DNA of 64,000 nt from Asterias rubens (taxonomy: Eukaryota > Echinodermata > Asteroidea > Forcipulatida > Asteriidae): assembly GCF_902459465.1 (NCBI RefSeq), contig NC_047076.1:4539488-4603487 (forward strand), read 5' to 3'. The notes below the pieces were generated by a model that was not told where the DNA came from, ran no database searches, and saw only the letters and a program-made list of their open reading frames with translations. Position numbers and translations under genes: made by a program. Below are positions 1 through 8,700 of this stretch, one piece after another (the stretch's first letter is position 1; every line of letters starts with the position of its first letter).

Positions 1-126
1 CATAAGGGGCACATCTCGGAACTTGTTGATATGTAACGTTTATAACTCTTCAGTTTATGTGGAAAGTGTATAATAATTATACCTTTTCTCATTTAATTAT
101 GTATCGTTGTTTACGTTATGATGCAG

Positions 127-199
127 AAATGCAGCAGCTGGAGCAGCCTCGTTGATCGGCCGTGTTGGGGGTATGGTGGCGCCGTTCATTGTCTTCCTC
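127..199 (+). CDS. SLC22-like transporter, penultimate coding exon
   Basis: The acceptor TGATGCAG precedes base 127 and the donor GTAAGT follows base 199. The exon encodes 24 residues beginning NAAAGAAS, the conserved helix ahead of the last membrane pair. It ends in phase 0. Confidence 0.85.
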
Positions 200-728
200 G
201 TAAGTCACATCAAACATGTTTGTTCATGATGAAAGACTTGTTTTTATGTGTAAACAAATCCTTGTGATTTAGTGCAGCATATAAATTGGCTGCTTTGGAA
301 TATAAAATAAAGCCCGGTCGGTTCATACTTCCTGCGAATGAGAAAGCGAAGCAAATTTTTGACGTTACATGTTTGTTTTCGCAAGCGATTGTTACGCAGG
401 AATTGAACACAGACCACTATTGTTGCTGTCTTACACACGTTTTGTAGTCTAGAATAAGACGTAACTGGTGGCTATGACATAAAAGCTCATCACAATACTC
501 GACTCATGAAGAATGCTCAACTCAAAAACTTTGTGTTTTGTTTACACACAGAATGTAATACACAGCTCCATTCCGTTCATTGTGTTCGGTGTGGTGTCAC
601 TCATTGCCGGGATGCTGGTCTTCCCCCTACCGGAGACTAACAACCGATCCCTGCCAGAAACCTTGGACGATGGAGAAAAACTAGCCGAGAAAGACGAAGC
701 TGAGGAGGCTCAACCCACAAATGTATGA
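127..728 (+). CDS. SLC22-type organic-ion transporter, 3' end (partial gene)
   Basis: These are the last two coding exons of a major-facilitator transporter of the SLC22 (organic cation/anion/carnitine) family, which moves small organic ions across the plasma membrane. The exons are 127-199 and 552-728 (stop TGA 726-728). The first gives a TM11-like stretch with Gly-Arg-Val-Gly-Gly and MVAPFIVFL. The second gives SSIPFIVFG, the last transmembrane helix and the family signature FPLPETNNRSLPETLDD, then a short acidic tail ending PTNV. The exon junction is phase 0, and the first exon enters with a split codon (one base, A), so upstream exons exist outside the window. The joined sequence follows the SLC22 C-terminus closely in order and length. 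The substrate class cannot be told from this fragment. No AATAAA was seen close downstream. Confidence 0.88.
552..728 (+). CDS. SLC22-like transporter, last coding exon
   Basis: The acceptor ACACACAG precedes base 552. The exon reads NVIHSSIPFIVFG, a hydrophobic helix, then LPETNNRSLPET and an acidic tail to the TGA at 726-728. The PET..R.LPET motif is the diagnostic end of SLC22 proteins. Confidence 0.9.
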   Translation, partial: NVIHSSIPFIVFGVVSLIAGMLVFPLPETNNRSLPETLDDGEKLAEKDEAEEAQPTNV

Positions 729-1444
729 AGGAAAAACATTTGCAGACATGTATAAACCTTAGTACCAGTGTCGAGGGGTTTGCCCCTGTGTTTGTAATGC
801 CCGTACGCCAAATTAACCCTAGGACCCCAATGTGCCTTAATAGCCGCCATCTTTGATGTGACGTGCACGCTTGAAATGCTATTATTGGCTGACTGAGAGA
901 TGTGCGCAAGTGTAACATTTTACTCTTGTAATTCAAGAAATGGGGCACCTGTGGGACGTTGAATTCACGAATATCAGCTCAATTTGGTTTTCGTGACGCG
1001 TCTTCCGAGTTCGAAGCTCCGGTTTTGTTTGTACAAAAACCAAAACCATTGTGTCCACGTAATATTGGAAGGTGTGTATGTTTGCATTTATTCGGCGGGC
1101 CAATTTCAGGGGATGGTAATCTTTAACTAACTTTGTATAGCACACATTTGTGTATATCAAACTTACTTTTATACACTTTTCGTAAATTGTTTTTTATGTA
1201 TAGCTATAACTGCTTCAGTAATTTAATAATTTAGTCAACAATATTTACTCAGCTTAAACGACATTTATTATATTGTTTTTTAAGAATGTTTTTTTTTTAT
1301 CCAGAAACATAAATATTACATTCGGCAATTGTTCTCGTACTGCGATAGATGAATTCCCAAATGCTTGCTTATGTATGTTTAGATGATCTCCCCATCAAGG
1401 GAAGTCGGCAAACACCCGTATTGCTAAAAACAGCCGTTCTCTGG

Positions 1445-1815
1445 CCACATTGGTAATTACTCAAAATAGTTATTAGCATAAAACCTTACTTGGTAACAAG
1501 TAATGGGGAGCTGTTGATGGTATAAAACATTGTGAGAAACGGCTCCCTCTGAACTAGCGTAGTTTTCGAGAAAGAAGTAATTTTCCACGAATTTGATTTC
1601 AAGACCTCAGATTTAGAATTTGAGGTCTCGAAATCAAGCATCTGAAAGCACACAACTTCGTGTGACAAGAAGGGTGTTTTTTCTTTCATTATTATCTCAC
1701 AACTTCGACGAGCGATTGACCTCAAATTTTCACAGGTTTGTTATTTTTTGCATATGTTGAGATACACCAAGTGAGAAGACTGTTTTTTTTTAAATTGCCA
1801 ATAGTGTATACTGTC
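1445..1815 (+). mobile_element. TTAA-type MITE copy (decayed ends)
   Basis: The body matches the family seen best at 11168-11551: GGTAATTACTCAAAAT, then the stretch around ACTTGGTAACAAGTAATGGGG, an internal inverted pair built on GAGACCTCA/TGAGGTCTC, and a right end CCAATAGTGT. The outermost AGGCAGTGG bases are mutated here. Confidence 0.8.
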
Positions 1816-1828
1816 TGTACTACATCTA

Positions 1829-1989
1829 CACTGCTAAAAATGGTATTCTTGAAATAAGAAAAACACCTTATTTTGAGAAAAATATTTCTTGTGTCACTCC
1901 CTAGAAACTTTGTCTAGGGAGTGACACAAGAAATATCTTCTTAAAATAAGATATTTTGTTCTTATTTAAAGAATACCATTTTAGCAGTG
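1829..1989. mobile_element. 161-bp hairpin MITE with TA target duplication
   Basis: The element is almost a complete palindrome. The left arm starts CACTGCTAAAAATGGTATTC and the right arm ends GAATACCATTTTAGCAGTG, with the centre around the repeated GTCACTCCCTAGA. It is flanked by TA on both sides (1827-1828 and 1990-1991), as in Tc1/mariner-type elements. It has no coding capacity. Confidence 0.88.
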
Positions 1990-2069
1990 TATCTATTAAT
2001 ATGAAGTCATAGAACTGTGCTTCAGTAAACAAGTCGACTATACTTTACAATCTAGTCATTGTGAAATCA

Positions 2070-2135
2070 GCGGTTATAGTAGGATTCGAACCACCAACAA
2101 CTTGATTGCAAGTCATGCAGTCTACCCACTGGTCC
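2070..2135 (-). mobile_element. tRNA-derived SINE head fragment
   Basis: Read on the minus strand, it has a B-box-like GGTTCGAATCC preceded by tRNA-like arms, including GTGGGTAGACTGCATGAC. The arms do not close into a full cloverleaf, so a SINE remnant is more likely than a working tRNA gene. Confidence 0.4.
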
Positions 2136-3269
2136 GCAGTTATTTAAGACAAGTTATAACATTTCCGAATGATGTTTTGTCGCTGTACCTACATGTTTTG
2201 TGAGTCAGTGTTGTGATCTTCTTTTGGTGTGTTTGTTGTTTGTCTGTCCGTAGGTACGGGGACAAAAGCTTCTGCTTCATTATGCCTAAAAGTTGTACTA
2301 ACGGTTGTTATTATTCTTTACTACTTGTCTGTGTCCCAACGTAACTTCATGTACCTTAACTTTAACGACGTATACACACTGTACACACATGTATTTAACT
2401 TTAATGTCAACATTGCTGGAATAACTGTACATGGGTCTGTATACGTGTTGGGTCTGTATACGTGTTGACTCTGAAAATTAATGGTTATACAAACTTACGT
2501 GGTAAGAAGTACAGCAGCTATGGAAAGTATAATAGCTTTTGAGAAACATCAATTTTTGGTTCGATTATGGAAAAAAGATATAACTTTTTACCCCCAAATG
2601 TTGAATGTTAAGTAAGGCTTCTAAGATTGTGTAGGCCCAAGGTTTTATTCGTCCTGTCTGGACATCGCTCCGGATATTCGGCGATATCTCACAGACGTGC
2701 CCACCTTATAAAATGAAATGTTTACAGGTAAGTTTTCTACAATGTACATCTACATAAAGATTAAAACAATCAAACGGTTTCAAAAACCAAAAGTTACTTT
2801 GCCTTTAATGAATCACCACAAATCATGATGAGTGTTTTTCATGTATGAATTTGGTAACAAACTTTATTTCCACCTTGCAAAGTTTGAAATCCTACCCTCC
2901 CAAATGCTGAATAAAAAGATTAACAACTAATTATTTCTTCATCTTGTCAATATTCTTCATTTTAATGTCAAAATTCATTACTCCTTCATCAGGGAAAAGT
3001 GTTGGACTAAATTAAATGGTACAATTTTAATTTCGTTTTAAATGAATTAAACTACTAAACCTACATTGATCACAACGGGGGTGAAGTTCACACAAGGACC
3101 ACATGGAGACCAAATAGTCAAAATTGCACGGCACTCGTTACCAACCAAGCATTATGTAGCCGCTATAATCAAGTTATTGTCCTTGCGTAAATTTTGCCAA
3201 AATGGCTGCCAGTGTTGCTATCACTTTATTATAAGAAGGTACACTTTCAAAAGAGAGATGTATGGATAC

Positions 3270-3475
3270 TAGGTGGCAGCAGACAACAAGAACAACATAC
3301 CTTTTCGCAAATACCCATAGTGCAAGCGCTATCTGTTGAATGAGGTGCATGCTGGTCTAGCTAGCCATCAAACTTGATTGCTAACTAGACCAGCACCTCA
3401 TTCAACGCCCACAGCAAGCTTACGAGTATTTGCGATAAAGGTCTATGGATTTTTATCTGGTAAATCTGCTGCCCT
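3270..3475. mobile_element. Inverted-repeat MITE, family GGTGGCAGCAGAC, copy 1
   Basis: The ends are TAGGTGGCAGCAGAC on the left and TCTGCTGCC on the right. Inside is a long imperfect hairpin around CACCTTATTCAAC-like and GCTGGTCTAGCTAG arms, plus the mirrored pair CTTTTCGCAAATACC / GTATTTGCGATAAAGG. A second full copy lies at 5256-5466 and a minimal one at 25769-25806. Confidence 0.8.
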
Positions 3476-4199
3476 GAACGCCCTGTAACAACTGCCATAG
3501 TACCATGGTATCCACATACATATCATCAGTGGGTGATGTTGAATGGTAACACAATAGGATGCTTGACTATGTACATGTACATGTACCATGCAGGCTGACG
3601 TGAAAAACTATCCTTCAAAACCACAGTTGCAGGAAGTAGGAGGGTTGGCCGTGTAATGTGTAAATACATTTACCACACCACATAACATTGCAGGCAGGCA
3701 CAGTTTTGTTTAGATGTAATTAAAAACCATCGAGAATCAAAATGAGGGCAAGGTAACCCTGCAGGCAAAAGTGTCCCCCCCCCCAAAGAAAGTTAAACTG
3801 GTAACTACAACTTCTAAGCCCGCACCCTTCATATTTCAGTAGCTCACTCAGTAAACTTGCAAATTAAACCAAAATTGTATATAGAACATGAAAGATTAAG
3901 TCTATGTTGCCCCAAAACAACGTTTATGACACAAAGCACACGGTAAACAATAGAGACCTAATTTGCATAATAATCGCGCACATTTGCATTTGCACTGGTA
4001 GAAAAATGGCGATAAAAACTTTGCAAAACTGCAATTTTTCATGCAAAGATTTTAAACTAATTTGGATGTTGTTAAATCTGCCCGAGTGAATTTAGTCTTG
4101 ATGTTGGGTCCCACCTCCGCCACCAATTTTTCTAAGGAATTTGTTTTTCAACTTTGTAGGCTTTTGTTAACCAAAACTTGTGTTTACATTAAATAGCTT

Positions 4200-4340
4200 C
4201 TGTCCTTGAGCAAGATGCTTTACTCTAATTGCTTCTCTTCACCCAGGGGTATAAATGGGTACCTGGAAGGTTGGAGGTTGGTACTGCGTATGGAACAGCA
4301 GCTCCCCATGGAGATTAGAGGAATGTTATTGGCCAAAAAC
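4200..4340 (+). mobile_element. SINE-like fragment
   Basis: The sequence CTTGAGCAAGATGCTTTACT followed by CACCCAGGGGTATAAATGGG resembles the central body of tRNA-derived SINEs of marine invertebrates. It also resembles the body of the SINE at 18755-19004. No tRNA-like head was identified in this copy. Confidence 0.45.
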
Positions 4341-5255
4341 GCATTGAGAGTTTACTGTTAATTGCGCTATAAAAGAACTAGGTGTTATCATTATACTTGT
4401 CGTATGTGGTTAAACTGGCAAAGATGCAGTTTGTAATTAATTGCATGATGTCATAATGCCTTTGACATCAACCCGTTACAATGTGTAAGTAGAATGTTGT
4501 AGCAAATCGCACACTTCATAAGCGCTCCTTTATGTTTGCTTATATTTCATGTGAAGGTAGGTCTATAGTGATTTTTTCCCCTCAATTAAACAAGATTAAA
4601 ATAATTCAAAAACATTCTCAAATGATTATTTTATAAAAATGTGAACAAATTACAATGTATGTCAGATAGTACAGGGTCAAGTTGTATTTAACCACGCACA
4701 CAATGTACTAAACTTAATTAAAATTTCCAAAATTATATGACAATAATGGTATAAAAATTGTAATGAAATTGTGGCAGCCCATCTTTGAGAAACATTTGGC
4801 GATTTAAATTAATGTATTAATTTTGCATGCTTAAAGGTAGAGTCTAAGAAGACACTGTATTCAGCTGAAATTTTCAAAGGTGACTTTTATGGCAACTTTC
4901 TTGATAATCATGCCTATTAATCACATTGACAAAAAACAACAGATGATCCTACCTTTAAGGCTCAAGCCCGGTTCATACTTCCTGGGAATGCAAAGTGAAT
5001 TTTGATGTCAAATCTGTGTTTCACAGTGAATATTTTGCAGGAGTTGAGCACAACTCAACTGCTGCAAATTATTTGTTGCGAGTCAAAATTCGTTTCACAT
5101 TCAGGAAGTATGACCAAAGCTTCGCTGTAATAAAAATTCCAACCAACAAAATACTTTTTGTTGGTTCAAGGGCTCTCAATATGAATGGTATTTAAAGTCT
5201 CCATTCACAAATTCAAGGTGAAGCACAACAGTTTGCTTTGAATGGCAGACTTTTA

Positions 5256-5466
5256 GGTGGCAGCAGACACAGAAGGTAACTTTTAATAATTTATGTACAT
5301 ATAGACCTTTTCGCAAATACCCATTGCGCAGGTGCTACCTGTTGAATAAGGTGCACGCTGGTCTAGCTAGCGATCAAACTTCTTACTTGTTAGACCAAAC
5401 GCGTGCGTACCAAGTATTTGAGATACGGTCTATGCAACAAAATGACCTGGTATGTCTGCTGCCACC
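5256..5466. mobile_element. Inverted-repeat MITE, family GGTGGCAGCAGAC, copy 2
   Basis: The 13-base ends are perfect: GGTGGCAGCAGAC on the left and GTCTGCTGCCACC on the right. The internal hairpin contains CCTTTTCGCAAATACCCAT and GCTGGTCTAGCTAGCGATC, shared with the copy at 3270-3475. It lies just beyond the CCDC47 stop codon and may be inside the 3' UTR. Confidence 0.85.
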
Positions 5467-5540
5467 AAGCAAAGTCTTCCCTTGCACTACCAGGTAAACC
5501 ATGAGTCATAAGGGTCTAAAGAGGGATTGTTGTTGATGAG

Positions 5541-5670
5541 GAGGATGTGCAAGGTGACATCAAAAGAGGGTGCTGATGATATTAACAAAAAGAGGATGCT
5601 CACGATGACATCAAAGGAGGGCGCTTGATGAAAATGAGGATGCTCACAGTGACATCAAAAGAGGGCGCTG
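5541..5670. repeat. Three-unit imperfect tandem repeat in the CCDC47 3' UTR
   Basis: Units begin at about 5541, 5592 and 5636, each carrying GAGGATG..CA...TGACATCAAA.GAGGG.GCT. The array ends two bases from the CCDC47 stop codon, so it should be transcribed as the start of that 3' UTR. Confidence 0.75.
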
Positions 5671-5671
5671 T

Positions 5672-5746
5672 TTATGTGACGCGGACCTTCATTTGCTTCA
5701 TGCCTGGGTTGAGACGTTTGCGCATGTCCTTCTTGTACTGCTTCTC
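5672..5746 (-). CDS. CCDC47: CCDC47 coding exon 12
   Basis: It encodes residues 456-479, ending in the basic MKQMKVRVT, with TAA at 5674-5672. The acceptor TTTTTTCAG is strong. The phase is 0. Confidence 0.93.
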   Translation of the reverse strand, partial: EKQYKKDMRKRLNPGMKQMKVRVT

Positions 5747-8700
5747 CTGAAAAAAGAAGAGATTTTGAGGTTGACATTTTATTAAATTTTATTTCATTTA
5801 AAGAACAACAACGAAGGATGGTGTCGGCCTCTAAGAATTTAAGAGATGGGGCGCTAGAGTAACTTCTTAAAGGCACTGGACACAATTGGTAATTAATCTA
5901 AATAATTTTTAGCAAATTAATAATTTTTTTGTTTCAGTAATCATTTTTGGGGGGATGAGGGTTAAAAAAAAAATTGGTTTCTGGTTAAAAACGGAGAAAT
6001 CATATCCCTGTGTTTTACCTCTAGCTTTCGAGCCTTTTCAGGGTCCTCTTCATTGAGCAGGCGGTCCTTTTCAACGCGCCGCTTCTCTTCTCGGCGAAGC
6101 TGGGCTGCCTCCTGGCGCTGGGCGTGGGCCAGCTTGACGAAGGACTCAGATACCTTAGCCCGGGCCTTGTCTGCCTTCAGCTTGGCCTAGTCAAAGAATG
6201 AAGTTTTAGTATATTTTTAGGTGAAGCAAATTATCAAATCGTTAACTCATCGCTAGAACATTGTTTCTCGCTTCTGTCGTGATTTTAAGTTTTGGTGGTA
6301 AGTCACCGGAGTGTGGGTTCGGGTTCCAATTTGTCCATCAGAATATGGAAAGATTGGGTTTATTTTCAGGGAACTTTCTGCAGAATCAGCTTGAGTTGGC
6401 AGTTCTGGTATTTGCGAAAAAAAGGTTGATGGCAGCATTCTACAAGTACAATTAACTATTGTGAGAATCAAGTTACCTCTCTGCTGAGCTTGTATCTCTT
6501 GACCTTCTCGATGCAGTACATGACGAGCTTCATCATAGGAAGCATACCCTCCATGTCTGCTTTGGAACAGCGAGGTCCTCCAGGCACTGAAATAAATAAT
6601 GTTTCTGTCAGAGCTGAGATTTCGCATTTTTTTTAGTGAGTCAGTAAAGACGGTTGCAAACAGGCCAGCAGCCAATTTCACAAAACGCTAGGATTAATCG
6701 TATCTCGAGTAAGAACGAGTAACTCGTCCTAACTTAGGATTATTCTTAAGTTCTGCATGCTACAGTGCAGGGTTGGGACTCAGTCCTAAGATTGATCTTA
6801 AGATAGGAAGAGTTCGGTGAAATCGACGTCTGGAACTTCATTTTTGAACATGTTGAAAGGACAAGGCCATTTTCATTTTGCAAAGGACACTTCCATTGAA
6901 AAATCATAAAGTCAATGGTAAATTTTTGATAGGCACCAAGGCCAGGGGCAACAGAGAACATGACCTCCGCGTTAGTGGTCACAGACAGGAAACTTTCTAA
7001 TTGCAAAAAAAAGAAAAAAAAGAGAGGAAATGGCCAATCACACTTTCTATGGCACAGTTTTGAAAAGTAAAAAGAGGAAGTCAGCTGATCAGCTGAAAAT
7101 TTGCATGCTTGTGGTCAGAGTAGGTTTCTTGGCTTAGTGGTCAGCAATGGGGAAAGGATTCCGGAGTAGAATAGGTGGCGTCTTTAAACATGTTGGGTAA
7201 AACTTACCTTTGAAACAGAAAATGAGAACTTTCTTAGTCTCTGGCATCTTGGTTGGCTGCTCCTCACTGGCAAAACGAGAAACAAATAATAAAGTTAAGC
7301 ACTTGGATTGCACCATCTGTGTTATGACTAAGCCTGGGCAACGAACCAAACTTACTACTTGACTTAGTCACGCCACAAAAAGTTGCGACTTTGTCACTAG
7401 TCGCGACTAATATGTAATTTCCAAGTAATTTCCAATTTGCGGTATAATGTTTGCCGCTGTTTCGTAAGTAAATTATGTTGTTGTGTACTATTGTACTATT
7501 CAATAAAACTTACTCTGTGTTTGGCTTCGGACCTGAAAACTGGTCTGAAAAATGGAGGTACTCAAAGAGCTCCTCATACTGAGCCAAACAGCTGGTGATC
7601 TACAGGAAAGAAAACACAAAAAAAAAAAACCTGAAAACTTTGTCATAATATTAACAGTTCAAGGGCTTGTGCCTGTAGTCTTGTACCCTGTCTTTACCCG
7701 CAAGGATAAAGACACGAACTTGCTTTGCAGAACCAGTAACTTCATTGGATATAATGATTTCATTGGATAAACATGAAGTGACGTAAGCTTTCTATATCTG
7801 TGCTTTGATTGGTCCGAGGTGACATTCGGCAGCTGCACTTTCAGTCATCTGCATATGAATCTAGGTGAAAGGTGATTATGGATGGGGATTAACCTAGGCT
7901 GGAGGCCACTCTAGAGCCTCCAAGTGCGACGATAGATGTTCAGGCTACTCTGCCTGTCTCTGTCTTCATTTCTTTCGACGTCTGTTGCATCAGTATACTT
8001 ATTTGTGTGTGGTGTGTCTTCCTTTCAACCATTACGGTTTGAACAGAACTTTTTTTTTTCGAACAAAAAATGCTAAAAAATTTTCCGCTTTGCGAAACCA
8101 AGCCACCTGGGAAATTTGTTTGTACAGTTTACCTTGCCATCCATGACACCCTGGATCACCTCTGCTGAATCGGCTAGCACCACATTGGATGATGACATCC
8201 CGTACTTATCACCACTCCGTTTATCTTGACAAAACTGACTCTGCAAAATAAAACGAAATAGAAAATGGATTTCAATCTCATTCATAACACTTGAGCAGAA
8301 TGCTTTATATTTGCTCCTCATTACTTTTTCCCCCAACTTAATTCTTACATAGTAATTCTAACCTGTAAAACCTACTCACCAAATCTTGCATTTCTTTTTG
8401 CATCTTGGAAGCGATTTTCTTTCGTCCCGCAAACAAGATGAAAGTGTCCATGTCTTCACTGTTCATTGTCACGGTGATTACCTGAATATTGCAAGACGAA
8501 CAATAAGACGGTCAATGAATCTTATAAGAGTCCAATTATTTGGATGAACATCAATTTTCTTTTGAGGATTTAGGAATCAAGAGGGTCTCTAGCTCAAGAC
8601 CATTTTCAAAATGGCCGGCCGACACTTTTTTTTTGAAGACAAGGCTGGTCCATTTTTCAAAATGTATTCTTTTGCCTAAGACCGTTAAAAAAACAAAACC

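Larger units (their letters stand above)
729..5671. other. Intergenic tract between the SLC22 and CCDC47 3' ends
   Basis: The two flanking genes converge on this 4.9-kb AT-rich tract. It holds a TTAA-type MITE (about 1445-1815), a hairpin MITE (1829-1989), a tRNA-like SINE scrap (about 2070-2135, minus), two related inverted-repeat MITEs (3270-3475 and 5256-5466), a SINE-like stretch (about 4200-4340) and a three-unit tandem repeat beside the CCDC47 stop (5541-5670). Short open frames here show no recognisable protein. Confidence 0.7.

Noticed and set aside
6253..6681. 142-codon minus-strand frame over CCDC47 exon 10
   Set aside because: It reads exon 10 in the wrong frame and continues through both introns. 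The real frame gives a CCDC47-like peptide.
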